Positions 31,035-42,283 of a stretch of DNA of 64,000 nt are shown here, piece after piece. The stretch is taken from positions 875,501 to 939,500 of the forward strand of contig CP119315.1 of assembly GCA_029202845.1 (NCBI GenBank), given 5' to 3'. Source of the stretch: Candidatus Sphingomonas colombiensis (GTDB lineage: Bacteria; Pseudomonadota; Alphaproteobacteria; Sphingomonadales; Sphingomonadaceae). Both the position numbers and the translations under genes were made by a program. Within the stretch, counting starts at the first letter, position 1. Each line of letters begins with the position of its first letter. Below the pieces are notes generated by a model. That model did no database searches and was not told the DNA's origin. It was given only the letters and a program-made list of their open reading frames with translations.

Positions 31035-34000
31035 TCATGGCGTGGCATTTCCGCTGCACGCGCTCTCCCCGGCGCCACCGCAAGGCTGCGTCCACAGATC
31101 CTCATTGCCCGCCCCGGTGACAGGTTCGTCGATCAACGGCGGGAAGCCTTGTTCCATGACATCCCACAATTCGATCAGCGACAGGCTGAGCGGGCGTGGC
31201 AAGGCGGCGGCGGGATTCAACTCCCCTTCCAATATCCCGTGGCTGGCGAGTGCCGAATCGAGATTGGCGCAGGCGCCAGCGGTGCCGATCAGGCAGCCGT
31301 TTACCGTCGATCCGATGAAGAAACCCCCGGCCCGGCCATCCAGCACGCCGTTGATCGAAGTCTGCGGGCCGGTGTCGCGCCCGATCACGAAGCCGCCGGG
31401 TCCGGTCAACCGACCGTTGATGGCGATCTGCGTCTGCCCGGTGGTGGTGATCGCGAAGCTGTTGGCGGTGAAGCCGCGGCGATCCGCGAACTCCGTCCCG
31501 CTGCCGGTGTTCTGAATGAACAGCCCATCGGCGGCGGCAGCGTTGATCGCGCCGGCGCGGATGATGCCCGCGTCACTCACGCTGCCGTCATTCTGCGCCA
31601 ACCGCCGCTCGCGCGCATCAAGGGTCGGCGCGGCAGCGACATCGGCGATCGCGGCGCTGCTTGCAGCGATAATGGTGCGGCCGCGCAAGTTCAGCACACC
31701 ACCCAGCACGCCGGCGGGATCGCGGAGATCGATCGAGCCGGCGCCAGCGACCACCGCGAGCGTATCACCCGCCGACAGCGTCAGCCCGCCCTGCCCGGTA
31801 CGCCCGGTCATCGCCAAGGCACCTTCCACCGATAGGCGGCCCGGCGTGGAGATCGAGAGCACCCCGGTGCCGGGCAGCACGTTGGTGCCGATCGTCAGGT
31901 CGCGGACGATGACACCGGCATTGCTCCCCACGATCGAGATATTGCCCGCGGCGACCCGCGCAATTTCGGCCGCGGACAGGCTATAGCCGCCGGCCATGTC
32001 GCCGCCGCCGATATAGGCTGGTGCTCCCGTGTTGACCGAGGTGAACGTCACCCCTGTCGTCGTGCCTGGCACACCGATGCTCGCCGTTGCAGCGATCACC
32101 ACATCGCTCGACCCGATCGCGATCGTCCGGCCGCTGATCGTGCCGGAAAGGCTCGCAACGCCGCCCGCATTGAGCGTGATCCCGCCCGAGGTCGAAGTCA
32201 CATCGCCGAAGCGCGCGTTGCCGGTCGTCGTTGCCGCCACTGCGCCTGTTGCGACCAGCGCGGTCGCGTCGAGCGAGCCGGCGTTGAGCGTCAGGGAGCC
32301 GGTTCCAGCATTCGCCAGCGCGATCGCCAGCGCGCCGGGCCCGGACAGGCTGATGCCTTGGCCGTAAGCGGTGATCGGATTGGCCGCAGCCAGATTGCTT
32401 ACCGACAGGCTGCCCGCGCCCGCATCGAGCAAGGCCTGGCCACCACTGGTCAGGCCTGCGACGCTGATCCCCTGCGCGGTCAGCGTCACGTTCCCGCCCG
32501 CATTGATCATGCTGCCGGTCGCGAAATCGATCCGACCACCGGCGCTGGAGATCGTCACGCCGTTAGTCGCGCGCAGCGAACCGGGTGAGGACATGCTGAT
32601 GTCGCCGGGCGCCGTGAGGCTGATCGTATCCGCCACCAGACTGTCCGCGCCCGCCGGACGGCCGTTATGGCTGATATCGATCCGGGTGCCGGAACGGCCG
32701 GTCAGCGCGCCCACGGCGTTCAGGCCGCCGCCCCCCGAAAAAGCGAAGCCAAGCGGGCCATCCGTATCGAAAGCCGCATCGCCGCCGATCTGCACCGGAT
32801 TGGCGGTCGCCGAAACGAAGATGCCGGAAAAACCCGTCACCGGTGCACCGAGGCTCGTCAGCGTGAGCGCGCCGTTGATCCGCAGCCCGCCGTTCGCGGC
32901 CGACGAAGTGTCCGCGAACACCACGCGCCCCGCCGCATCACCGTTCGCACGCATCGCAAGCGATTCAAGCTGACGCAGCGCACCCGAAGCGAGCACGCCG
33001 CTATCGCTGTTGGCGAAGCTCGCGGTGCCACCGCTGCCGGCGCCGATCGCGCCTGCCGCCGATGCGCCGCCGGGACCAGCGCCGCCGGCGCCCGCCGTGC
33101 CGCCAAGCCCGTCGGCGACGATATCGAGGCCGCCGAGCGCGTAATCGCCATTGGCGGCGTCAAATGAAGCGGTTCCACCCGTGCCGTTGCCGCCCGCGCC
33201 GCCGATACCACCACTCAGCCCCGCGTTGCCGCCCGCGCTACCGTCGGCACCCGCGCCACCCTGGCCGGTTGCCGTGATCAGGTAATTCGCGCCGGAGCCA
33301 CCGCCGATCAAATGGCCGTCCGCAATCCGCAGCGTTGCCGATCCGGCCGTCGCATTACCACCGGCGCCGCCAGCGCCGCCACTCGGCCCGGCGGTGCCTG
33401 CCGCGCCGGCGCCACCGATCGCATCCGCGCTGACGATCAGCGCCCCGCCCGGAGCCGCGCTGCCGCCACCGGTAACCGCGAACAGCGCGGTGCCACCGAT
33501 CGCATTGCCCCCCGCCGCGCCGGGAAGACCCGTCACGCCCTGCAAGCCGCCGATGCCGCCAGCGCCGCCGCGCGCTTCGGCCAGCACCGCGATATTGCCC
33601 GCGGCGAGCGAGGCCGATGCGCCCGCCACGCCAAGCGTCGCCGATCCGGCCTGCGCGTCGCCGCCCCGGCCGCCAGCGCCGTAATAGCCGGAGCCGCCCA
33701 TCCCGCCGTCACCTGATGCCGTCACGCGCAGAGCGTCGCTCACCGATGTCGCGCCGAAGGTGATGTTGAGCGCCGCCGTGCCGCCCGCACCGATGCCGCC
33801 TGCACCGCCGGTTCCGCCGCTCGCACCGATGCTCCCGACGCCATCGGCGCTGACCGTCAGGCTGCCATAGCTCGGATCGACATCGATCAGCACGTTCGCC
33901 GTGCCGCCCGCACCGCGCCCGCCCTGGCCGCCTGCGCCAATGCCGTATGCGTAGATCGGCTGGTCATTGCTGTCATAGCCGATGATCTGGCCGGTGCTTC

Positions 34001-37000
34001 CGGCCTGTCCGCCCTGCCCGCTGGCGTTCACCGCGATCGAGCCGATCACATGGCCTTCGTTACGATAGGCGAGGGTCGCCGTGCCGCCGATCCCGTTTCC
34101 AGCCGCCCCACCCGCGCCGTCGGTGCCGTTCTCGCCACCCGAGCCGCCGCTGCCGCCGGCCGATACAAGCAGTGACGGCGCGGTCAGCGTCCCCCCAGCG
34201 AGCGTGGCATCCACCCCGCCGCCGGTGCCGCTGCCGCCATTGCCCGCGCGATAGGTGCCGGACGCGTCAGCATAGGTGCCCGCACCGTTACCGCCGACAC
34301 CCGCCGCCCCGATGACGATGCCATTGTCGACCGAGACCAGCCCGTTTCCGCCGGCGGTCAACAGCAGCCGCGCCGAGCCGCCGATGCCCGCGCCGCCGTC
34401 GGACCCGTCATTCTGATAGGTCGAGTAACCGTCGCCGCCGGTGCCGCTCGCATCGATCGACAATGCTGCCGAGCTGCAGCGAGCCGCCGCGCGATTCGAG
34501 TATCGCCGCAGTGCCGCCGCGCCCGAGCGCCCGCCAGCGCCGCCACCGGCGTCTGACGGCGCCGATCCGCATCGCTGCCCGATCTGCCCGCCCGTGCCGC
34601 CTGCGCGCCGAGCGTCAAGCGCGCCGAGCGTCGCCGTGCCGCCGGTGATCAGGAAATTGCCCGTTCCGCCGCGCCCATCGCCGGCCTGAAACGGCGTGCT
34701 GCTGCACCGCCGGCGCAGAGCGTGAGCAATTGGCCGCCGACGGCCCCGCCGAGTGCCCGATACGTCCAGCGTCACCTGGGTCGGCGGTGAAGCTTGCCCG
34801 CCTGCGAGGTTCAGGTTGGCGGATGCCGCCCGTGCCGGTGCCGCCGCCGCCATTGCCGGGATAAGCCATTCGCAGTCGATCGTCCCCGCAGCGGACATGC
34901 GCCGCGCACGCCGAGGTTGAGCGTGCCGAAGCGTCAGCGTGGCATCCGTTGCGCTGACGCCGGCGCGGCTCTCCACCGTCACGCTGCCGCCCTGCCCGTC
35001 GCCGCTACGCGTCCGCCGGTGCCGCCGAAGCTGCCGCGCCGCCGCCGTTGCCGTTCGCCGAGAGCGTCAACAGGCTGCCGAGCGCCGAGAAATCCGCGTC
35101 GCTCGCATAGAGCTGCACCGCGCCGCCGATCACCGTCCGACCCGGACCGGCCCGGTCCCGCCCTCGCCCTATCGCGGTGAAACTGCGTACAACCGAAGGC
35201 CAAGCGCAATCGCTCAGCGTCAGACTGCCGCGCGCGCCGCCCGACGCGCTCGAGAAGCGTAGAGCGTGACGCTGCCGCCGGTCGCGACGCCTGCGGCAAT
35301 CCGCTGCCGAAACCCATCGCTTCGGCCGGCCCGTATGCGGAAGCGTCGGCGCTGCAGGCCCGGGTGAGGTGAACGTCCCGCCCGCCGCGCCGATGCTGAT
35401 CGCGCCGCCGAACAGATCCGGCGTTCCCCCCGCCGGTCCGCCGGGGTAGCCGCTGTTGTAAGCTCGTGCGGTCGCGCCGAGCGACAGGTCGCCGTCGACC
35501 GTGAAACTGCCGCCATCATGCGCCAGCACCCCGATCGACCCGGCGCGCAACGCGCCGCCCGATGCGCCGGGGCCATAGATTTGCGCATCCGCGTGAAGCG
35601 ATACGCTGCCATGGACCGTCAGGCTGCCGGGGCCGCCGATATCGATGGTGATGCCGCTCGCGCCGGGCGAGGCCGCGCCATAATTGCCACCGTCGCTCGC
35701 GAAGCCGCCACCGTGCTCACATCCGCGTTCAGGCCACTCCACTGATGCGCGCCACCGGCGATGGCGATGCCGATATTGCCGCCCGTGGCGCTGCCCGCAG
35801 TGCCCGTGCTGGCGTTTCCGCCGGTTGCCCCGGCCACGGCGTAAAGCGAGCCAAGATCGAGCCCGCCCACGCCGTTCGCGTCCGCCGTGCCGGCAAGCGC
35901 GATGCTGCCGCCGATAGCGCTCCCGCCATTCACGGCGGCCGGATATTGCCCCGCCACGCTCGCGGATGCATCGAGGTTGGTGAAGCCGAAACGCAGCACC
36001 CCGCCCTCTGCCCCCAGCGGCCCGGCGGCGGTAAGCGCGGACAAGGTAATCGCGCCGCCCGTCGCATTGCCCGAACTGTCGGTGCCATAGCCACCATTGG
36101 CGGTCGCAGCGGCATAGAGCGATGTAGCACTGATCTCGCCGCCATTGGCGATGACGGAGATCGTGCCGCCCGTCGCATTCGCCCCCGTCAGCGGCGTGTT
36201 CATCACCCCGGCGTCACCATCTCCGCTCGCGTTGAGCGTCAGCCCCCCCGCGATGGTGATCCTGCCGTCATTGTTGGCGGAGCCAGTGCCGCCAACGCTC
36301 GTCACGTCGATCCGGCCGCCGTTCGCGCCGAAGCCGGCGTTCAGCGTCATGTCGCCGCTTGCGTTGATCGAGCCGAATTGATCGGCGCGCAGCGTGATGC
36401 CGCGCTCCGCCGACAAGGTGACATTATCGGTGAAATTCACGCCCGGCGAAAAGGCAGAGGCTATCGCGATATTGCCCGTCGCCGCGCCCGTCAGCGTTGA
36501 TTGCCAATTGCCCCAACCGATCGTGAAGCCGCTGTCGGTCGTTGCGGTTGCGTTGCGCGTGGCGGCGATCGCTCCACCGGCGACGTCATAGCCCGCGGAC
36601 AGCACCACCCCTTTATCATCCGGTATCGCGACGCCGGCCGGCACATAACCGACGTTGCCGGACAGGAGCATGGTCAGCGCATTGTTCTTCGGCACCGCGA
36701 CCATATAGATGCGCCGCGCCTCGCCACCGCCCGAGGCGAGGCCGCCGTTCGTATCGCCAATATGCACGACGCCATTGGCATCGGTGGTGCCGGCGGTGAT
36801 CGTGATGTCGAACAGGCCGCCGTTGATCTTTATGTCGGCCGCTTCCGCCGCGACATAGGCGGCAGACCCGCCGACGTTGACCGTTCCGCCCTGCACCACG
36901 CGCGGTGCGACCAGCGCGACATAGGTGCCCGGCGTCAGCGCGTTGATCGTCGCGCCCGCCTGCACCTCTACGGCGGAGGTGCTACCGGGCTGGCCACGGA

Positions 37001-37541
37001 AGCGGATCTCGCCATTGCTGCCGAGCAGACCGCCGGTGAAATCGATATCGTTGGTGGTGAGGACAAGCGAGCCGACGTTGAACACGCTGGTAGGGCCGGC
37101 GATGATCCCACCGGGCGAATAGAACCACACCGATCCGTTGGACTGGCTCTGCACCGTACCGTTGAGCGCGATCACGCGGGAAACGGGCAGGCCCCCGGCG
37201 TGGGTCGGCAAAATACGATTGAGGACGGTATAATCCGACAGCACCGACGAGGTGGCGGTGTTGAACACCATCGTGTGCCCCGCCGGCAGGAAATCGATGG
37301 TTCCGGTGCCGCTGACATCGTTCGGCTGCCAGTTGATCACCGTATGCTGGGTTTGCACCTGGATGGTATCGGTGTTCGATCCCGAATTGATGGTTGCGGT
37401 CCCCAATACGACCGTGCCCGTGCCCTGCGCGCCGGTCTGCGCCTGCGCGGGGGTGGCGGCACAGGCCACCGCGAGCGCCAGCGCACTGGCGTGGCCACCG
37501 AGCAGCTTCCGAACGGAGCGCGTGTGAAAGCCGTCGGTCAT
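31035..37541 (-). CDS. Giant two-partner-secretion exoprotein (TpsA, filamentous-hemagglutinin type), frameshifted
   Basis: ATG 37541 overlaps the TpsB stop (ATGA). The N-terminus has a signal ending at AQAQ and a TPS secretion domain (VINWQPNDVSGTGTIDF, then WFYSPGGIIAGPTSVFNVGS, a variant of the NPNG motif). A long Gly/Ala/Ser-rich region with many GGAGG-type turns and short strands follows, typical of a beta-helix shaft. Frame 1 runs to about 35740, frame 2 to about 35350, the region to about 34460 mixes frames, and the remainder to 31035 is one frame. Rejoined length is about 2,170 residues. The C-terminus holds two C-X7-C pairs (CLIGTAGAC and CGGAGESAC) in an otherwise Cys-free shaft. 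Role: surface adhesin or biofilm filament exported by the adjacent TpsB. Confidence 0.85.
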
Positions 37542-39316
37542 TGGTGCCTCCACGGCAGGATCTGGGTGCTGATCGAGAAGAGCAATCGGGTTGCGCCGCG
37601 CTCCGTTTGGAAGCCGGCAGTGCGCAACGGGGTCGCCAGCGTCAGATCGAGCCGGGCGCGGCCGGCCCATGTCGCGCGCACACCGCCGCCCGCCGACGCG
37701 AGCTTCTGCGGATCGAGCCCGACGAAAGTGGCGCTCTGGTGCCATACCCATGCCGTGTCGAGGAAGACGAACGGCTGGAACGCGAACGAACCGGCGCCGC
37801 GCGGCATGATCCGGCCGTAACGCAGCTCCGTCGACAGGCCGACGCCGCTATCACCGGACAATGTTCCCGGATCGTAACCCCGGCCGACGGTGTAATTACC
37901 CGCGCTGATCTGCTCATAGGAGAGCAGCACATCAGGGCTGTATTGCGCGCGCGGCGCGATCGCGATGGTGAAATCCGGCGTCGGGCGATATTCCGCCTGC
38001 GCGCTGGCACGAATGACGAAGGCCGAGGCGTCACCATCCTGCCGGCTCATCGGAATGAGCGAACGGCCGCCGCTCGCCCCCAGCCCGCTCAAGCCCTGCC
38101 GCACTTCCAGCGCACCACCGAGGTGCCAGCGCGGCTCATAAGCGGAATAGCCGCTGGTGCTGACGATACTGGCCGGATCGACCAGATCGCCCTCCAGCCG
38201 CGCGAACAATACGCGCAGTCGATCGCGCGACAGCGGGACGCGGGACGCGCCGGAACCGAAGCGCAGATCCTGATCGATCACGTCGAGCCCGCCCGTCGCA
38301 AACAAGGTGCGCACCTGCCGCCGCGCCAGCGGGAAGCTCAGCGCGCCGGTGGCGATCATCGTGTCGGATGAAAGCTGCCCGCCGACCACATCGGGCTTGC
38401 TCCACGCATAAGTGAAATCGCCGGACAGGCGCAGCCCGTTGCTGCCCAGCGCCATGCTGTGCCCCGCCTGAACCACAGTCTGTTCGCGCGGCTGGGCGGT
38501 GCTGAACACGCTCAACACGGTGCTGTCGCCCATGCCGGTTATGTCATTGATGCGCACCCGCGCGAGCCCGCCCACGGGGCCGACCGCATGGCTACCCATA
38601 TTCTGCACGTTGATGTCGGCCTCGACCCGCCGCCGCACCACCGTCACCTCGCCCACCACTTCGCCGGGCGCGGTGCCGGCGGGGCGCAGCGCGAGCCGCA
38701 CGTCATAGCCCGGCAGATCGCGCGCGAGCAGCAGGTGCCGCTCGGCCTCATGGACGTTGAATACCGGCTGGTCCTTCAGCGCCTCCATATGCGCGGCGAT
38801 CAGCTTTTCGCTGTTGCCCGCATCGCCGCGCACTTCGATCGCGACCAGCTTCGCCATGAAAACATCGAGGCGAACCGTGCCGCCCTTGTCGATCCGCTGC
38901 GGCGGAACCTGCACGGCGGCGAGATAACCCATGTCGCGCAGCGCGGTGGCGATGCGATCGCGCACTTCGCACAGGCTGGCGATCGGCACGTCATGCCCGG
39001 CGAGATCGCTCCAGCTATCGCGCAGCGTCGCCGCGTCGACCACGCGCAGCCCCTCCAGCCGCACATCGGCGAAGTTCACCGAGACATTGGCATAGCGCGG
39101 ATCGGCAAGCGGGCACGGCGCACGCTCGACATTGCCGACCACCGTCAGCCGGCCGCCCGGTGCCACGGGCTCACCGGCGATCGCGCGCGGCGACAGTTCC
39201 TCGCGCGTGGGGGGACGCGCATTGACCTGCGCCATCGCCGGCACCGGAGCCAACACCGTCAGGGTCAGCGCGACGCGCCACAGCGCCGCCCGCTCAAAAC
39301 CCGTCTTAACCGTCAT
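37538..39316 (-). CDS. TpsB outer-membrane transporter (ShlB/FhaC/HecB family)
   Basis: 592 residues from ATG 39316, after GGGGGAC. The signal ends AMAQ. Two POTRA domains occupy about residues 60-215 (VNFADVRLEGLRVVDAATL; LVAIEVRGDAGNSEKLIAAH), followed by a 16-strand barrel. It contains the GRGYDPGTLSGDSG motif corresponding to the VRGY/F tip of the pore loop in FhaC, and ends with the barrel signal FSISTQILPWRHQ. It secretes the TpsA protein encoded immediately downstream, with which it is translationally coupled. It also follows the FecR-like, cyclase and CHAT genes on the same strand, so it is probably controlled with them. Confidence 0.93.
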   Translation of the reverse strand: MTVKTGFERAALWRVALTLTVLAPVPAMAQVNARPPTREELSPRAIAGEPVAPGGRLTVVGNVERAPCPLADPRYANVSVNFADVRLEGLRVVDAATLRDSWSDLAGHDVPIASLCEVRDRIATALRDMGYLAAVQVPPQRIDKGGTVRLDVFMAKLVAIEVRGDAGNSEKLIAAHMEALKDQPVFNVHEAERHLLLARDLPGYDVRLALRPAGTAPGEVVGEVTVVRRRVEADINVQNMGSHAVGPVGGLARVRINDITGMGDSTVLSVFSTAQPREQTVVQAGHSMALGSNGLRLSGDFTYAWSKPDVVGGQLSSDTMIATGALSFPLARRQVRTLFATGGLDVIDQDLRFGSGASRVPLSRDRLRVLFARLEGDLVDPASIVSTSGYSAYEPRWHLGGALEVRQGLSGLGASGGRSLIPMSRQDGDASAFVIRASAQAEYRPTPDFTIAIAPRAQYSPDVLLSYEQISAGNYTVGRGYDPGTLSGDSGVGLSTELRYGRIMPRGAGSFAFQPFVFLDTAWVWHQSATFVGLDPQKLASAGGGVRATWAGRARLDLTLATPLRTAGFQTERGATRLLFSISTQILPWRHQ

Positions 39317-39511
39317 TCGACGTCCCCCGAACCGTCGGGCAGGCTTCCCTGAAGCCCCCCATTCCCCAATTCATGCGAGCGCCGGCCTTTTGGCCTCGAC
39401 GCGTCGCCTTCCGACGGCCCGGACAGGGATGGCGCAGAGGACGAGCCCCGCGCGATCCACCTGTCCGGAGCTATCAGCGCTCACGATCCACGGCAAGCAA
39501 CGCCGCCACGA

Positions 39512-40252
39512 TCACTCCCGCCCGCGCGAGGCGGTTTCGACCAACACATCAAGCTGCGCGTTGCACTGGTGCGCGATCAGACTGGACGCGACATCGTCCG
39601 TCGCCGCCCCCTTGCCGTCGACCAGCGCAAAGCGGATCTCCGTGGTGCGCGTGCCGTCGTTCAGACGATAGGTCGCCCCATCGCGCACCGGCAATCGCGC
39701 GGGCCAGACCGCGATCGGCTCGCTCGCCGCGAACGTAACCACGGATTGCGCGCCATCGCCGTCGATCCGCACGGTCGCGGGCTTCGCGGCATCGGCACGC
39801 CAAAGCCGGAGGTTCGCGGGATCGGCGACGCATTGCGGGCCGGCGCTGGCGATATCGACCAGCCACAAATTGGGGCGACGCGGCGGCGTGGCGGACGCAT
39901 CCGCGATCGTGCCGCGCACGGCCCCGGTCCGCGCGCGGCGCACCGGTTTGGTATCCAGCAATGCCGCGAGCGCCAGCCCCCCCGTGGGCGCGGCGCTGGC
40001 GCCGGTCACACTGAAATTGCCTGGGCCACGCAGGGTGCGGGTGCCCTTGGGATCGAGCAGCGTCACCACATCCCCCGCCTGAAGCGCGACCGATGCATTT
40101 CCGGCGAGCTTGCGCCCGATCGGATACACTTTGGCGGACGGGCCGGATGCGCGAACGACGATCGTATCCGCCGAGGCCGTGCCGGCGACGACAATGCCCG
40201 CGCCAAGCCCCACAACGGCCAGTGCCGCCAGCGCGCTCTTATCCCAGGTCAT
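39512..40252 (-). CDS. Exported FecR-like / hypothetical protein of the TPS operon
   Basis: 246 residues. I chose ATG 40252, six bases after AAGGGAG; the ATG at 40258 is too close to that site. Its start overlaps the cyclase gene by 14 bp. A signal or anchor (ALAALAVVGLGAGIVVAG) is followed by a region resembling the FecR beta-domain (YPIGRKLAGNASVALQAGD, then VTLLDPKGTRTLRGPGNFSV). The second half (PNLWLVDIASAGPQCVADP, LRLWRADAAKPATVRIDG) looks like an immunoglobulin-like or jelly-roll domain with a Cys pair. Comparable proteins accompany CHASE2 cyclases and CHAT proteins elsewhere. Its function is unknown; a periplasmic sensor or assembly partner is plausible. Confidence 0.65.
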   Translation of the reverse strand: MTWDKSALAALAVVGLGAGIVVAGTASADTIVVRASGPSAKVYPIGRKLAGNASVALQAGDVVTLLDPKGTRTLRGPGNFSVTGASAAPTGGLALAALLDTKPVRRARTGAVRGTIADASATPPRRPNLWLVDIASAGPQCVADPANLRLWRADAAKPATVRIDGDGAQSVVTFAASEPIAVWPARLPVRDGATYRLNDGTRTTEIRFALVDGKGAATDDVASSLIAHQCNAQLDVLVETASRGRE

Positions 40253-42278
40253 ATGCATCTCCCTTCATATGTTCGTATCGGTGAAGCAGGTTGGCGAGTG
40301 GCTCGTCGCCCGGATGGCGCAGCGTCATCGCCCTCAATTGGGCAAGCGCGTCGGCGCGGCCTGCGGCTTCGCCCTCGTTGAGCGTAGCAACGATCTCCAC
40401 AAGCGCGGCGCGCTCCTCCGCCGGGAAATCCGGCGCGGGCGCGAACACGTCGACCGGGGTCTGGCGTCCGCGCAACCGGACGCGCCCCATCGGGCGCCAC
40501 CAGTCCAGCCCCGAAAGGATCATCGCCTCACGGCTGACCAGAATGTTGCTCGACAGCGGCTTGTTGGCGGATTCGAGGCGCGCGGCGGTGTTCATGCTGT
40601 CGCCCAGCGCGGTATATTGGATGCGCCCCTCGCCGCCGAAATTGCCGACGATCGCATCGCCGTGGTGCAGCCCGACGCGGGTGCGCCCGATCGGCGGCAC
40701 GCCCGGCGGCAGATCGCGGCGAAACACCTCGCCCGCGTGCCACATCGCATAAGCCGCGAGCGCGGCGTTGCGCCCGTCATCGTCACGCGCGATCGGCGCG
40801 CCCCAGAACGCCACCACTGCATCGCCGACGAATTTGTCGATCGTCCCGCCATGCGCGAGCACCACATCGCTCAGCATGTCGAGATAACGGTTGAGCAATT
40901 GCGCGACCATTTCCGGCGCGATCGCGTGGCTCAGCTTGGTGAAGCCCTCAAGATCCGTGAACAAGGTGAAGATCGCGCGCTTCTCGCCATGGAGCGCCAG
41001 CTTCTCGGGCTCCTCCAGAATCTGCGCCGCGATATCGCGCGGCAGATATTTGCCGAGCGCGGACTGGGCGAAGCGCCGCTGTTGCGATGTCACCGCACGC
41101 GCCGCCACACCGATGGCGGTGAAGGCGAACACCCAGCCAATCGCCCATCCGGCGGCGGGCAGGCCCTTGGTGTCCCAACCGTTCGCCTGCAATGCCAGCG
41201 GCACGCCCGCGATCGCCCCCGCCTGCAGCGCAAACACCGGCACCAGCCACAACGAACGCTGCGCAGCAAGGCTGGTGAACGCGGCGGCGAACACAACGAG
41301 CGCCGCCCCTGCCCACCGCGTCCATCCCGGAACGGTGGGCAACGCCGCGCTGTCCAGCACCTGCGCGAGCATCGTGCCGTGCACCTCCAGCCCGATCATC
41401 GTCGATCGCGCGCTCCGCCCGGAAAGCGGCGTCTCGAACTGATCGATATCGACGATGTCGCCGCCGATCAGCACATGCCGCCCACGCACCATCGGCGCAA
41501 GCGGAGCGGCCATCGCCGGATCGGCGAGCAGATCGATCTGCAGGCTCGGGATCACGGGCTCTTCCGCTCCGTCGGTCTGCGGCCGCGGCAAGCGATAGCG
41601 GATCGCGCCGCGATAATCGTGAAACGCGGCCGCCGGCTGCATCGCCAGCGTCAGCAACGGCGGCTGTCCCGGCACGGGATGCGGCCAGCTGCGCGCGACA
41701 TTGTCCGAATCGTTCTCCAGCCGGATGCTCGCCGGGCGCACCCGGTCCGTCCGCGCCTGCCGGATGAAATCATCGAGAAAGCGCTGCTGCTCGAAGATGA
41801 TCTGTTCGCGATTGTCGCCGAGGTTGGCATAGCCGAGCCACACCGGCGTGCGCATGGTGTGGAGGGCGGCAAGCAGCTCGCCATCCTCATCCTGTGGCTG
41901 ATCGAACAGGATATCGATCCCGATCGAGCGCGCGCCCATCGCATCCAAGTTGCGCAACGCCCGCGCGAGCAGCCCGCGATCGAGCGGTGAACGCTTGCGG
42001 GTCGCGATCAGCGTCTGATCGTCATACGTCACCATCAGCAGGCGCTGATCCTGCGGCACGCGTGGCGCGAAGGTGGCGGCGCGCCAGTCGTAAAGGCCGC
42101 GCTCGGCATCGGCGGTGGGGATTTCGCGCTGCGCCACCCCGCTGCCGATCGGCTTACTCCAATCCCATCCCGCGATGAACGTCGCAAGCGCGAGCATCAG
42201 CGCCGTGGCCACAAGCCGCCAGCGGCCCGCGTCGCGCACGACGCGTATCCCCCGGCGGAACAGGCCACGCTTCAACAT
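40239..42278 (-). CDS. CHASE2-domain adenylate/guanylate cyclase
   Basis: 679 residues. After an N-terminal helix (LVATALMLALATFIAGW) comes a periplasmic CHASE2 sensor (about 60-330; YDWRAATFAPRVPQDQRLLM, SIGIDILFDQPQDEDGE, VLIGGDIVDIDQFETPLSG), then three membrane helices. The class III cyclase domain is at about 460-640. Metal-binding aspartates are in TLFTDLEGFTKLS and VGDAVVAFWG, and the region RIQYTALGDSMNTAARLE is intact, so it should be active. Substrate choice (ATP or GTP) cannot be fixed by eye. It lies 5 bp after the CHAT gene and overlaps the FecR-like gene. Its product could reach the cyclic-nucleotide-binding flavoprotein at 15.5-18 kb. Confidence 0.9.
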   Translation of the reverse strand: MLKRGLFRRGIRVVRDAGRWRLVATALMLALATFIAGWDWSKPIGSGVAQREIPTADAERGLYDWRAATFAPRVPQDQRLLMVTYDDQTLIATRKRSPLDRGLLARALRNLDAMGARSIGIDILFDQPQDEDGELLAALHTMRTPVWLGYANLGDNREQIIFEQQRFLDDFIRQARTDRVRPASIRLENDSDNVARSWPHPVPGQPPLLTLAMQPAAAFHDYRGAIRYRLPRPQTDGAEEPVIPSLQIDLLADPAMAAPLAPMVRGRHVLIGGDIVDIDQFETPLSGRSARSTMIGLEVHGTMLAQVLDSAALPTVPGWTRWAGAALVVFAAAFTSLAAQRSLWLVPVFALQAGAIAGVPLALQANGWDTKGLPAAGWAIGWVFAFTAIGVAARAVTSQQRRFAQSALGKYLPRDIAAQILEEPEKLALHGEKRAIFTLFTDLEGFTKLSHAIAPEMVAQLLNRYLDMLSDVVLAHGGTIDKFVGDAVVAFWGAPIARDDDGRNAALAAYAMWHAGEVFRRDLPPGVPPIGRTRVGLHHGDAIVGNFGGEGRIQYTALGDSMNTAARLESANKPLSSNILVSREAMILSGLDWWRPMGRVRLRGRQTPVDVFAPAPDFPAEERAALVEIVATLNEGEAAGRADALAQLRAMTLRHPGDEPLANLLHRYEHMKGDAYDLG

Positions 42279-42283
42279 CGCGA

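Noticed and set aside
31035..34982. Glycine-rich frame as a PE-PGRS, collagen-like or ice-binding protein
   Set aside because: The adjacent TpsB gene, the TPS secretion domain and the signal peptide at 37541 show it is the shaft of a two-partner-secretion exoprotein.
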